Made by a program: the position numbers and the translations under genes. From positions 620,001 to 684,000 of the forward strand of contig NZ_CP109592.1 of the NCBI RefSeq assembly GCF_036250675.1: a DNA stretch of 64,000 nt, written 5' to 3'. The notes below the pieces were generated by a model that saw only the letters and a list, made by a program, of their open reading frames with translations, was not told the origin of the DNA and did not search any database. This DNA is from Streptomyces sp. NBC_01689 (GTDB taxonomy: Bacteria > Actinomycetota > Actinomycetes > Streptomycetales > Streptomycetaceae). Numbering within the stretch: position 1 is the first letter of the stretch; each line of letters begins with the position of its first letter. Positions 8,012-16,245 of the stretch are shown here, piece after piece.

Positions 8012-9514
8012 TCAGCGCGGTTCTTTGGCCGGTGCCGGATCGCGCGTTTCCGGGCCGTCCTGGTCGTCCCGGGCCCCGGGCGCGTGGTCCGCCGCCCGCG
8101 CTGAGGGCAGGAACCCCGCCAGGAGCAGGCCGCCGAGCAGCGCGCCGATGGCGATGCCGAACGCGATACGGAATCCGCTGATGGAGGGCACGATCAGGCT
8201 GCCGGACCGTTGGGAGGTGTGGGCCAGAACCATGCCGGTGAGGGCGCTGGACATCGATGTGCCGACGGACCGGGTGAGGGTGTTCATCCCGTTGGCAGCG
8301 CCTGTCTGGGTCTGGTCGACGGCCCTGACGATGAGGGCCGGGAGCGAGGAGTAGGCGAGACCGATGCCGGCGCCGACCACCACCGCGACGGCGACCGTCT
8401 GCCAGACGGCGTTCATCAGGCCGATGCCCGCGCCGTAGCCGATCACCATGACGATCATGCCGATGATCATCGCCGTCTTGGGCCCCCATGTGGCCAGGAT
8501 GCGGGCGTACACCGGGGTGACGAGGATCATCATGAGGCCGATCGGCGCCACGCACAGACCGGCTACGACCATGGACTGGCCGAGCCCGTGTCCGGTGGAG
8601 GTGGGCAGCTGCAGCAGTTGAGGCAGGACGAGCGTGATGACGTAGAACGCGATTCCCAGCATGAACGCCGCGAGGTTGGTGAGCAGCACTTCGCGGCGGG
8701 CCGTTGTCCGCAGGTCGACCAGCGGTGCGGCGATCCTGAGTTCGGCCATGCCCCACAGGAACAGGATGACGAACGCGAGGGCGAAGAGTCCCAGGGTGGT
8801 CGCCGAACCCCAGCCCCAGACACCGCCCTTCGTGATGGCGAGCAGCAGGGCGACGAGCCCGGCACCGAGGCCGATCGCGCCCGGCCAGTCGAACCGTCCC
8901 ACGGCACGTACCGGTGACTCGGGTACGAGGAAGAAGGTGAGCGCCATCGAGAGCAGGCCGATTCCGGCCGAGCCGAAGAACAGGAGGTGCCAGTCGGCGT
9001 GTTGGGCGACCAGGGCCGCGGCGGGCAGTCCGAGTGCGCTGCCCATGCCGATGGAGGAGCTCATGAGTGCCATGGCCGTTCCGAGCTTCTCGCGCGGCAG
9101 CTTGTCGCGCATGATGCCGATACCGAGGGGAACGGCGCTGGTGGCGAAGCCCTGGAGGGCCCTGCCCGCGATCATGGTGGTCAGGTCGTCGGTGAAGGCG
9201 CAGAGCAGTGAACCCGCGATCATCACGGCGAGGCTGGTGAGCAGCATCCGGCGTTTGCCGAAGAGGTCGCCGAGGCGTCCCATGACGGGTGTGGAGACTG
9301 CGCTGGCGAGGAGGGTCGCGGTCAGAAGCCAGGTGGCGTCGGCCGGGGTGGTGGCCAGGAGGGCCGGGAGGTCGGCCAGGACCGGAATCAGCAGCGTCTG
9401 CATGACGGCGACGGTGATTCCGGTGACGGCGAGACTGGAAACGATCGTTGCGGTGCGGTGCTCTCCGGGGGCCGGGCGGGTCCCCGTGCGGGTCTCATTC
9501 GTCGTCTTCGGCAC
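8012..9514 (-). CDS. MFS drug/proton antiporter-type exporter
   Basis: 500-residue integral membrane protein of the major facilitator superfamily. The length and the string of about 14 hydrophobic helices point to the DHA2 drug:H+ antiporter group. The loop 2-3 motif GRLGDLFGKRR is present near residue 82. The charged C-terminal tail is cytoplasmic. The start was placed at GTG (VPKTTNE) with GGAAG seven to eight bases upstream; a longer frame exists but its extra N-terminus is not membrane-like. It is convergent with the SDR and has no adjacent regulator. The substrate is unknown. Confidence 0.8.
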   Translation of the reverse strand: MPKTTNETRTGTRPAPGEHRTATIVSSLAVTGITVAVMQTLLIPVLADLPALLATTPADATWLLTATLLASAVSTPVMGRLGDLFGKRRMLLTSLAVMIAGSLLCAFTDDLTTMIAGRALQGFATSAVPLGIGIMRDKLPREKLGTAMALMSSSIGMGSALGLPAAALVAQHADWHLLFFGSAGIGLLSMALTFFLVPESPVRAVGRFDWPGAIGLGAGLVALLLAITKGGVWGWGSATTLGLFALAFVILFLWGMAELRIAAPLVDLRTTARREVLLTNLAAFMLGIAFYVITLVLPQLLQLPTSTGHGLGQSMVVAGLCVAPIGLMMILVTPVYARILATWGPKTAMIIGMIVMVIGYGAGIGLMNAVWQTVAVAVVVGAGIGLAYSSLPALIVRAVDQTQTGAANGMNTLTRSVGTSMSSALTGMVLAHTSQRSGSLIVPSISGFRIAFGIAIGALLGGLLLAGFLPSARAADHAPGARDDQDGPETRDPAPAKEPR

Positions 9515-10013
9515 TCTCGTGACTTCCAGGTGGGAAAGGATGAGGGGCGCGGCGGGCCTGCGGCGCGGGTCTGTGTGATCCCCCGGATGCGTGTCGGATC
9601 GGCGGCGGTACCCGGGGAGGACGGGCACGGAGGCTCCGCGGCCTGCCCGGGCCGGGCCGTCGCGTAGGGCGAATTACGGGGGAAGGTGCTCGGCGAAGGA
9701 GAGCGACCGTGCCGTGGGGGGGCCGTCCGGCCGTCTCGGCGGCCGGGTGTACCGCGGGCTCCGGTGTGGTGCGCGGGGTGCCGCCGCCCGTCCCGTCCTG
9801 GTGGAGTGGGGTCGGGCGGCGGCAGTGGCGACGTGCTCGCGGAGGGCGGGCGTTCCGGGCGCGCTCCGCCCCTTGCGGGTCCCGTCCGCCGCGATCGGCC
9901 CGCTTCGGACGTGTCCCGGTCCGGGCCCGGCGGGCCGCTCGGGGCCATCGGGCTGCCCGGGCCGCTCAGGGCCGTCGGGCGGCCCGGGCCGCTCGGGGGT
10001 TACGGCTCAGGAG
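9515..10013. other. G/C-rich intergenic region with a 27-bp tandem repeat
   Basis: No gene is supported. The right part has a 27-base unit at 9932-9958 and 9959-9985 and a third partial copy. The remainder presumably contains the MFS promoter and the end of the SnoaL/dioxygenase transcript, but no clear elements are seen. Confidence 0.45.
9932..10000. repeat. 27-bp tandem repeat, about 2.5 copies
   Basis: Units begin with GGGCCGCTCRGGGCC at 9932, 9959 and 9986. The first two differ at three positions and the third is partial. It sits just beyond the 3' end of the SnoaL-like gene. Confidence 0.6.
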
Positions 10014-10493
10014 TCAGTTCCCGGGGTCCGGCAGGCTGTGCAGGACGTCGAAGCGGGTGAGCTTCCAGGCCCCGTCGATCCTGCTGAGGTGTGCGTCGTA
10101 GATGCCGATCATGGTCGGCGTGGCGCTTCCCTGCACTCCGCGAAGCTCCTGCGGCCAGCCGCCCTCGGGCTCCGCCGCGGCGACCGCGGGTACCACCATG
10201 AACTGCGCGTTCATGATCGCCTCGTCGCCGTCGACCTCGATCATGTGGTCGGTGGTCAGGTGATGGAGGTACACCCGCTCCGGGAGCGGGGGCCAGCTCG
10301 CGACGAAGTCCCTGATCTCCTTCGGGCCGGTGAACGACTTTCCGATGGGCCGGTATCTCCCCGTACCGGAGCGACTGAAGAAGCGGAACACACCGCCTTC
10401 GGCGAACAGTCCGGCGAGTGCTGTGACGTCTCGCTCGTCGGTGGCACGGACGTACCGGGAAAGGACGTCCTGAATGTCGAATCTGTCGTGCAT
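10014..10493 (-). CDS. SnoaL-like / NTF2-superfamily protein
   Basis: 159 residues with the alpha+beta-barrel signature of the SnoaL-like group: an early helix ending DERDVTALAGLFAEGGVF, a central TTDHMIEVDGDEA strand pair and a C-terminal WKLTRFD. Members act as small isomerases, hydratases, or binding proteins. The ATG start has AAGGAG six bases upstream. Only 18 bases separate it from the dioxygenase stop, so the two are almost certainly one transcript. The enzyme may handle the ring-cleavage product or the substrate of that dioxygenase; this is inference. Confidence 0.78.
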   Translation of the reverse strand: MHDRFDIQDVLSRYVRATDERDVTALAGLFAEGGVFRFFSRSGTGRYRPIGKSFTGPKEIRDFVASWPPLPERVYLHHLTTDHMIEVDGDEAIMNAQFMVVPAVAAAEPEGGWPQELRGVQGSATPTMIGIYDAHLSRIDGAWKLTRFDVLHSLPDPGN

Positions 10494-10511
10494 CGATGTC
10501 TCCTTGGTGCG

Positions 10512-11846
10512 TCAGGCCGTGAAACGGCGCTCGTAGCCCTGCCAGAGGGCGTCGAAGTCCTGGTGGCGGCGCGGCGAGTCGAGGGCCTGGCGGGTGAGCC
10601 TGAACGGGTCCCGCGACTCCCAGACGACCATGAGGCCCCAGTTGAGCCGCTGGGGACCGAGCTGCATGGTGGTGGCGGCGCGGTCCATCTCCGGGACGAC
10701 ACCGTGCGGCGTCATCATGTTCTGCAGGGAGCTGGCTCCCGGCTCGCCGTACATGCTGGTCGGGCCGGTCTCCGGGGCCTCGATCACGCCGTAGAACTCG
10801 GTACTGATGTTGCGGTGGTAGTAGGCCGGCCGGAAGCTGTCCTCGGACACCTCCCAACGCCCGGTGGGGGCTAGGAAGTCGAGGTTGGGCACGCCGGGGG
10901 TGTCGGTCGGCGAGGTGAGGATCGTGTAGATCGACGGGTCGGTGTGGTCGTGGGTGAGGGTGCCGACGTTCTGGAAGGAGTAGAGGTCGTAGACGTACGG
11001 CACGTGGCTGCCGTGCCAGGCCACGACGTCCAGCGGTGAGTGGTCGTACACCGAACTCCACAGCTCTCCGCTGTACTTGACGACCACCTCGACCGGTCGC
11101 TCGATGTCCTCGTAGGCGGCGACCGGGGCGCGGAAGTGCTGGGGGTTGGCCATGCCGTTGGCACCGAGGGGGCCGAGTTCGGGGATGATCACCGGCCGGC
11201 CGAAGTTCTCGGCGACGTAGCCGCGCGCGGCCGCGTCCAGCAGTTCCACCCGGAAGCGCACGCCGCGCGGGATCAGCGCGACGTCTCCGGGCTTGACGTG
11301 CAGCAGCCCGAACTCGGTGCGCACCAGCAGCTCGCCCACCTGCGGGGTGATCAGCAGTTCGCCGTCGGAGTTGCTGAACACCTTGTCCGTCATGGAGGTG
11401 TTGGCGGCATACAGATGGATGGCCATGCCGGTGCGCGCGGCCGGGTCGCCGTTGCCGCCGAGTGTCCACATGCCGGTGACGAAGTCGGTCCCGGGCGCCG
11501 GGTCGGGCAGGGGGCTCCAGTAGGAGCGGTTCATCTCGATCCGGGCGTCCGAGATGCCGCGGAAGGTTCCCCCCTCGATCCGGCGGAACGCCTTGTGCTG
11601 GGCGGAGGGACGGATGCGGTACATCCACGAGTGGCGGTTGCTGGCTCGCGGCTCGGTGAAGGCGCTGCCGCTGATCTGCTCGGTGTAGAGCCCGTACGGC
11701 GGACGCTGGGGAGCGTTGTTGCCGACCGGCAGGGCGCCGGGCAGGGCCTCGCTGGAGTGCAGGTTGCCGAAGCCGTGCAGGTACGTCAGCCCTTCGGCGA
11801 TCTTGCGCGCTTCGCTCGTGCCCTCGTGGCCCGTGGAGACGGCCAT
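10512..11846 (-). CDS. hmgA: Homogentisate 1,2-dioxygenase family protein
   Basis: 444 residues, the normal length. It opens with GFGNLHSSEALPGALPVG and LYTEQISGSAFTEPR, diagnostic of homogentisate dioxygenases. The iron ligands expected in the family are His344 (YYHRN), Glu350 (STEF) and His381 (TPHG), and the active-site WHG histidine is His278. The usual reaction opens homogentisate to maleylacetoacetate in tyrosine catabolism. No maleylacetoacetate isomerase, fumarylacetoacetase or HPPD gene lies nearby, and SEFMGLI is changed to TEFYGVI, so a related gentisate-like substrate is possible. Start ATG has GAGGA upstream. Probably controlled by the divergent TetR. Confidence 0.85.
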   Translation of the reverse strand: MAVSTGHEGTSEARKIAEGLTYLHGFGNLHSSEALPGALPVGNNAPQRPPYGLYTEQISGSAFTEPRASNRHSWMYRIRPSAQHKAFRRIEGGTFRGISDARIEMNRSYWSPLPDPAPGTDFVTGMWTLGGNGDPAARTGMAIHLYAANTSMTDKVFSNSDGELLITPQVGELLVRTEFGLLHVKPGDVALIPRGVRFRVELLDAAARGYVAENFGRPVIIPELGPLGANGMANPQHFRAPVAAYEDIERPVEVVVKYSGELWSSVYDHSPLDVVAWHGSHVPYVYDLYSFQNVGTLTHDHTDPSIYTILTSPTDTPGVPNLDFLAPTGRWEVSEDSFRPAYYHRNISTEFYGVIEAPETGPTSMYGEPGASSLQNMMTPHGVVPEMDRAATTMQLGPQRLNWGLMVVWESRDPFRLTRQALDSPRRHQDFDALWQGYERRFTA

Positions 11847-11863
11847 GCAATCCTCTTTTCGGG

Positions 11864-11893
11864 AATATATAGAACCAATACTTGCGCCGTCAA
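11864..11893 (-). promoter_or_regulatory. Promoter of the dioxygenase operon
   Basis: On the minus strand TTGACG (11893-11888) is followed after 16-18 bases by an AT-rich -10 region (TATATA or TATATT, 11871-11864). It lies 18 bases upstream of the dioxygenase start and is unusually AT-rich for this DNA. Confidence 0.55.
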
Positions 11894-11898
11894 GCATG

Positions 11899-11922
11899 GC
11901 GTCAGAAACGTTTACTTGACGC
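11899..11922. promoter_or_regulatory. Candidate operator beside the dioxygenase promoter
   Basis: Arms GCGTCA (11899-11904) and TGACGC (11917-11922) flank an AAACGTTT palindrome (11906-11913). It directly adjoins the dioxygenase -35 hexamer, so it could serve repression or activation. Confidence 0.4.
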
Positions 11923-11981
11923 GGCAACCATATGTCACGCAGGCCGGAAGATGGCAAGTCGGGAGAGGTGGGTGCCGCCTT

Positions 11982-11997
11982 TTCCACACCCGTGGAA
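11982..11997. promoter_or_regulatory. Candidate TetR operator
   Basis: TTCCAC-ACCC-GTGGAA, a perfect 6+6 dyad, 12-27 bp upstream of the -10 element of the TetR gene at 12022. A likely autoregulatory site. Confidence 0.5.
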
Positions 11998-12021
11998 TAT
12001 CGGCGAACCTATACTGCGGAC

Positions 12022-12606
12022 ATGACTGGACGCGACACCCCGACCGACCGGACGGTCCCCGCCGCGAGCGAGACCCGCGACCGGATCCGCGACGCCGCGG
12101 TCGCTGCCTTCGCGGAACGCGGCTACGACGGCGTGGGCCTGCGCGAGATCGCCAGAAGGGCCGGCGTCGACCCCCGACTCGTCGGCCACTACTTCGGCTC
12201 CAAGGAGGGCCTCTTCACCCAAGCCCTCGAATTCACCATGGACATGCCGTTTACGGACATCAGGGAGTCGACCGTCGCGTTCCTCGCCTCGCCACCCGGG
12301 CGCAGCATGGACGGCCTGCTCATGACGATCCGCTCGACGTCCAGCCCGGAGGCCGTGCAGATCATGAGGGAATTGATCGAGCTGAGGTTCGAGGAGGGCC
12401 TGGCCGAAGGACTGACGGGAGAGCGGCGCCGTGAGCGGGCCGCGCTGATCATGTCCGTGAACATCGGCTTCCTGCTCATGCGGGATGTTCTCGGCGTCGG
12501 CGCCCTCAACGGTGACGCGGGAGACCTCGATCCGTATCTCGGGGCCGCCCTGGAGAGCCTTGTCGACGGCTCACCCGCCGTCGACCGCCCTGAGCTGCCG
12601 ACATGA
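12022..12606 (+). CDS. TetR-family regulator, divergent from the dioxygenase operon
   Basis: 194 residues. The HTH spans about residues 16-62 (ETRDRIRDAAVAAFAERGY, then GVDPRLVGHYFGSKEGLF). The C-terminal part (FTMDMPFTDIRES, then MRELIELRFEEGLA) resembles the TetR_C class common in actinomycetes. The start at 12022 has no ribosome site, but TATACT lies exactly six bases upstream, consistent with a leaderless message. Probably the local repressor or activator of the dioxygenase/SnoaL operon. Confidence 0.85.
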   Translation: MTGRDTPTDRTVPAASETRDRIRDAAVAAFAERGYDGVGLREIARRAGVDPRLVGHYFGSKEGLFTQALEFTMDMPFTDIRESTVAFLASPPGRSMDGLLMTIRSTSSPEAVQIMRELIELRFEEGLAEGLTGERRRERAALIMSVNIGFLLMRDVLGVGALNGDAGDLDPYLGAALESLVDGSPAVDRPELPT

Positions 12607-12976
12607 CGGCAGCCGGTCGGCGGCTCCGCCCGGGTCGGAGCCGGAACTCCGCGGTCGCGTCACGCCTTCGCCCCGGCTTCGGAGCAGGCGCCCCGCCCCA
12701 CAAAAAAGCTCGATGCTCGGACAGATGACAACCGGTGGCAGGCTCGTTTGACAACCGGTGGCAGGCTCGTTCGCCGGCATCAGAACATGCGCAGCGCCCT
12801 CGCCTACGGCGATCACACCGCTGACAGCTATGACAGGGCGGTGCACCCCGCTCGCCGGCACGCCGGATATCGGCGACAACCAGCGAGCGGCATAAGGAGG
12901 ATGCGGTATCGCCGCAGTGGGCGGCCACGGACTGTCCGTACGCACCCCGCGCGAAGGCCGAGGAAGGCCGTGGCGT
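12607..12976. other. Intergenic region with a 23-bp tandem duplication
   Basis: Lies between convergent genes. Apart from the perfect 23-base tandem repeat at 12726-12771 I see no gene or clear hairpin. Confidence 0.5.
12726..12771. repeat. Perfect 23-bp tandem repeat, two copies
   Basis: The unit starts TGACAACCGGTGGCAGG and occupies 12726-12748 and 12749-12771 with no mismatch. The unit contains ACCGGT. There are only two copies and no spacer, so it is not a CRISPR array. Confidence 0.8.
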
Positions 12977-13297
12977 TCAGGGAGCGGTGACGTCCCCTAC
13001 CCTCTTCACGACGGAGTCGAACGCGTCCACGACGGCGTCGCGCCGCCTCGCGCGCGCCGCCCGGTCCACCGGCACCAGTCGTGCGGCGGTGCGTACGGCG
13101 TGGGCGTCCGGGTCGCCGAAGGCGGTCCGCGGGTGCGCTCCCGTCTCCGCGCAGCTCACCGTGACGTCCTTGACCGCCTGGAGCACGACCGCCCGGTCCA
13201 CGCCCGGCTGCATGGCCAGCCGCACCTGGAAACGCGCCATCCACTTCTCGCGGTCTTTCTCCTCCGCCGCATCCGTCGTCACGTCCTTCTTCGCCAC
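12977..13297 (-). CDS. Hypothetical protein, about 106 residues
   Basis: Not a recognised family. A soluble, Ala/Arg/Val-rich protein, with charged N-terminus (MAKKDVTTDAAEEKDREKW) and probable amphipathic helices in the second half (RRDAVVDAFDSVVKRVGD). The GTG start has GGGAG five bases upstream, and codon bias is normal for the window, which supports expression. It has no operon partner. It could be a small DNA- or protein-binding helper, but that is not supported. Confidence 0.55.
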   Translation of the reverse strand: MAKKDVTTDAAEEKDREKWMARFQVRLAMQPGVDRAVVLQAVKDVTVSCAETGAHPRTAFGDPDAHAVRTAARLVPVDRAARARRRDAVVDAFDSVVKRVGDVTAP

Positions 13298-13630
13298 GTG
13301 CGCTCCCGGGTGATCGGCGACCGTCTGTCGTGGAGTGGGACGCCGGTGCGTCGAAGGGGGTTGCGTGAGCGGGAGTCCGGTCGGTTCAGCCGGCAGTGGG
13401 CCCCTGGCCGTGGTCGGCGTGGTCGCGGTGGCGGGCGCTGGAGTCCCGGGTGCCTTCGCCTGGCGTTCGCCGCGGTGCGGACGTCGATGCTGGTGCGGGT
13501 GCGGCTCGGTGTGAGGTGTGTGAGCCGGGGTCCGGGTCGGCCGGGACTGGCGGGCTGTGGCCCCTGTCGTCGGGGCGGGTGCCGGGTGTCGTGGGGTGGG
13601 CGGGCTCGGCCGTGTCGGGGGTGGTTCGTG
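13298..13630. other. G/C-rich intergenic region, nothing recognised
   Basis: Between the 12977-13297 and 13631-14044 genes, both leftward. Very G/T-rich on the plus strand. No gene, hairpin or repeat that I can support. It should contain the promoter of the hypothetical protein gene. Confidence 0.4.
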
Positions 13631-14044
13631 TCAGTTGTGGGTCAGGGACCAGGCGACCTGGTCCTGGTACCAGCGGGCGGGGGTGACGCGGTACGAGGAG
13701 GTGGCTTCGTCGACCTGGTCCTGGTGCCAGCGGGCGGCGCTGACGCCGTGCGGCAGGACGGCTCCCTCGACCTGGTCCTGGTACCAGCGGGCCGCGCCGA
13801 CACGCTGCGAGGAGGAGGTGGCTTCGTCGATCTGGTCCTGGTACCAGCGGGCCGCGGTGACACCCTGCGGCGTGGCCGCTGCTTCCTGGCGGTGCGTGGT
13901 CTGCTGCAGGGACGCGTACGAGGTGTGCTGCACGGGTGCCGAAGCCGGGGCGGCCGAGGCCGGGCCGCCGGCTCCCAGAAGCGCTCCGCCGGCCAGTGCC
14001 GTGGAGGCGAGTGCGATCGAGAGGCGCTTCGTCATGCTGCTCAT
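13631..14044 (-). CDS. Secreted protein made of four RWYQDQ repeats
   Basis: 137 residues. A signal peptide (basic MTKRLS, hydrophobic core to about residue 26, Ala-rich cleavage near residue 32) is followed by a short linker. Four repeats then carry ARW(Y/H)QDQ(V/I) at residues 66, 86, 105 and 124, with periods of 20, 19 and 19 residues. Between them, DEATSS recurs in repeats 1 and 3. I do not recognise the family. The start was set at the ATG giving MSSMTKRLS because AAGGGA lies at the right distance; other ATGs sit two codons before and three codons after it. The repeats suggest a polymerising or surface-binding exported protein, but no function is assigned. Confidence 0.75.
   Translation of the reverse strand: MSSMTKRLSIALASTALAGGALLGAGGPASAAPASAPVQHTSYASLQQTTHRQEAAATPQGVTAARWYQDQIDEATSSSQRVGAARWYQDQVEGAVLPHGVSAARWHQDQVDEATSSYRVTPARWYQDQVAWSLTHN
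13658..13851. repeat. Four DNA repeats encoding RWYQDQ
   Basis: Copies of CTGGTCCTGGTACCAGCGGG or single-base variants start at 13658, 13715, 13772 and 13832, spaced 57, 57 and 60 bases. High nucleotide identity suggests recent duplication inside the coding sequence. Confidence 0.75.
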
Positions 14045-14306
14045 GGTCATTTCCCTTGCAGAACTGCCGCGGTCTCGCCGGTTGGGCGGGTACCGCTTCG
14101 ATATGAACCGCGATCCGGTGATCCCGGGTCGGGCGGTCGCTTCCAAGGTCATCCGGAGGGGTGCCTCACGTTCGACTCCGCCACCGTACCCGAGGCACGC
14201 CTCATCTTTGCAGTGACGCTCATCACGCCACGTCACAGACGTGAGATTGCGATCGGAAACACACCGGAAAGGGAATTCGAGGGGACCCTCATGTTACCCT
14301 CCAGCC

Positions 14307-14999
14307 ATGAGCCACCCCACCCCCACCGCGAGCGGCACCCCCGCCAGACCACTGCGCCGCGACGCGCAGCGCAACAGGGACGCCATCGTGGCCGCCGCCC
14401 GCACCGCCTTCTCCGAACAAGGCCTCGACGCCTCCCTCGAAGGCATCGCCCGCGAGGCCGGAGTCGCCATCGGCACCCTCTACCGCCACTTCCCCACCCG
14501 CCTCGCCCTCGTCGAGACCCTCTTCGACGCCAAATACACCGAACTCCTCACCACCGCCGAACACGCCGCCGCCATGGACGACGCCTGGCAAGGATTCACC
14601 CGCTACCTGGAAAAACTCTGCGAACTACAGGCCTGCGACCGCGCCTTCAACGGCCTCGTCTCCGCCCGCCTGCCCCTGCACGCCGCCGGCCGCGAACGAT
14701 ACGAACGCGCCAAACAGCTCTGCACCCAGATCATGCACAACGCCCAGCGACAAGGCGTCCTCCGCGACGACGTCACCCCCCAGGACATCGCCTTCGTCAT
14801 CTGGTCCCAAGCCGGCATCATCCAAGCCACCCGCACCGTCGCCCCCCAAGCCTGGCGACGCCACCTCCACCTCATGCTCGACGCCTTCCGCCCCCAAGGC
14901 GCCCACCCCCTCCCCGCACCCCCACTCACCACCGAACAAGTCGACCAGACCCTCACCACCCTCGAATGCACCGACGAAGGCTGCCGCGAGGCCTCCTGA
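14307..14999 (+). CDS. TetR-family regulator
   Basis: 230 residues. The HTH at about residues 20-66 is typical (RDAIVAAARTAFSEQGLDAS, then GVAIGTLYRHFPTR). The C-terminal domain resembles the SbtR-like class and is longer than the two related regulators at 5.7 and 57.6 kb. Third codon positions are almost all C, more biased than in neighbouring genes. The start at MSHPTPT lacks a ribosome site. It has no clear target: it is divergent from the repeat-protein gene across 262 bp, so that gene is a candidate. Confidence 0.8.
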   Translation: MSHPTPTASGTPARPLRRDAQRNRDAIVAAARTAFSEQGLDASLEGIAREAGVAIGTLYRHFPTRLALVETLFDAKYTELLTTAEHAAAMDDAWQGFTRYLEKLCELQACDRAFNGLVSARLPLHAAGRERYERAKQLCTQIMHNAQRQGVLRDDVTPQDIAFVIWSQAGIIQATRTVAPQAWRRHLHLMLDAFRPQGAHPLPAPPLTTEQVDQTLTTLECTDEGCREAS

Positions 15000-15283
15000 C
15001 CCGTGCCGTCAGACGTCGCCCACACCTCACTGGGAGCGCGTCCTCCGCGAGGTGGCGTTCCGCATCATCGTGGCGGAGAGGGATCGCAGCTGGTTGTCAC
15101 GAGGGGATCCCTCCTCACCGATTCACCATGAGCGGGGTTGAGCGGGGGCCCAGGGATCAGACCTGGTTGTTCCCGGCACTTGCGGAGTCGCTCAGGGTCG
15201 GACGGCCGCGGGGCGCTGTCGCTGTGACGTGACTGTGACGAACAGCGACGGGGAACGGTTCGCTCCGCTGGCATGCTTCGGTC

Positions 15284-15802
15284 ATGCCTGAGGAGACGCG
15301 CGTGGAATCCGGTGAGGGAGCGGTCCGGGAGTCCGAGGTGTCGGAGGAATCCGGGGCTCGGTCGAAGCGTGGAGTCCCCGGATTCCGGGGGGCTTTGGTG
15401 GTGGCAGCCGTCATCGGACTGGCGGCCGGCGCCGGTGCTGTCGCACTGGCCTGGGGGCTGTCCCGGTCGGAGGGCAACCAGGCGGGGACGTTCACTCTGG
15501 TGGGGCAGGCGCGTATCACAGCCCAAGGCGGTGAAGTGGGGACATGCAGTGGCGGCGGCCCGCTGAGCGACATCGACAAGGGGGCGCTCGTCACGGTCTA
15601 CGACTCCGAGGGCCTGGTCGTCGCGACCGGATCGATCGGCTCGGGTGCCTACAACGACTCGGCTGCGTGTGTGTTTCCCATCCTGGTGCGCGATGTGCCG
15701 GACGACTCCGCGTCGTACGCGGTGCGCGTCGGTTGGCACGCGCGCAAGGAGATCACCAATATGGAGGCCAGGAGCGGCGAGTTGGTCCTCACCTTCCGCT
15801 GA
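15284..15802 (+). CDS. Membrane-anchored hypothetical protein
   Basis: 172 residues. A charged cytoplasmic N-terminus of about 35 residues, one transmembrane helix at about residues 36-58, and an extracellular domain with two cysteines that could pair. The outer domain (TFTLVGQARITAQ, then LVTVYDSEGLVVATGSIG) looks like a beta-sandwich. I do not recognise a named family, though similar short membrane-anchored proteins occur across Streptomyces. The start ATG has no strong ribosome site. It stands alone. Confidence 0.68.
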   Translation: MPEETRVESGEGAVRESEVSEESGARSKRGVPGFRGALVVAAVIGLAAGAGAVALAWGLSRSEGNQAGTFTLVGQARITAQGGEVGTCSGGGPLSDIDKGALVTVYDSEGLVVATGSIGSGAYNDSAACVFPILVRDVPDDSASYAVRVGWHARKEITNMEARSGELVLTFR

Positions 15803-15906
15803 CCGCGCCGCGTTGCCCCACCCGCGCGCTGTGGTGTCCGGAGGTGACCGAAGCTGCCGCGATCCGTTCGCGCAGCCTGGATGAACGGTGCCAGTCGCGG
15901 CTCTGC

Positions 15907-16245
15907 TCAGAGGTGGCCGTCCAGGAGCTGTCGTACCTCGGCCGGGGTCATGGTCCCCGTGATGCGCGCCACTGCCTCTCCCTTCTTCAGCAGGACGCAG
16001 CACGGAGCCGCGGTGATCTCGTACCGCTTGGTCGCGGACGGACAGCGCGTCATGTCGGCGCGGACCGCCGTGAGGCGGCCGGTGTACTCGTCGGCGATGC
16101 CACTCACGACGGGGTCCATCGCCCGACAGGGTTCGATCGCCTTGGGCCAGGTCCCGATGAAGTACGCGAGGACCGGGACCGCGCTCATCTTGAGGATGAA
16201 GTCGAACTCCGCGTCCTCACGCGGTTGGTGAACCCGCTTCGCCAT
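15907..16245 (-). CDS. Thioredoxin-fold protein lacking the CxxC motif
   Basis: 112 residues, the size of thioredoxin, with the same strand order (VPVLAYFIGTW, LTAVRADMT, YEITAAPCCVLLKKGEAV). The active site normally reads WCGPC. Here it is W-PKAIEP-C, with only Cys40 retained and extra residues inserted. Additional cysteines are Cys68 and the pair Cys82-Cys83 next to the cis-proline. It cannot be a classical dithiol reductase; a monothiol or binding role is more likely. ATG start with GGAG five to six bases upstream. A single gene. Confidence 0.78.
   Translation of the reverse strand: MAKRVHQPREDAEFDFILKMSAVPVLAYFIGTWPKAIEPCRAMDPVVSGIADEYTGRLTAVRADMTRCPSATKRYEITAAPCCVLLKKGEAVARITGTMTPAEVRQLLDGHL

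Noticed and set aside
8025..8354. Antisense frame opposite the MFS exporter with some hydrophobic stretches
   Set aside because: The opposite strand shows 14 helices and MFS motif A; the antisense product has no motif.
12726..12771. CRISPR-like direct repeats
   Set aside because: Only two contiguous copies with no spacer and no cas genes anywhere in the window.
13658..13851. Repeats with regular spacing as a CRISPR or regulatory array
   Set aside because: The repeats are in frame and encode a conserved peptide inside an exported protein.
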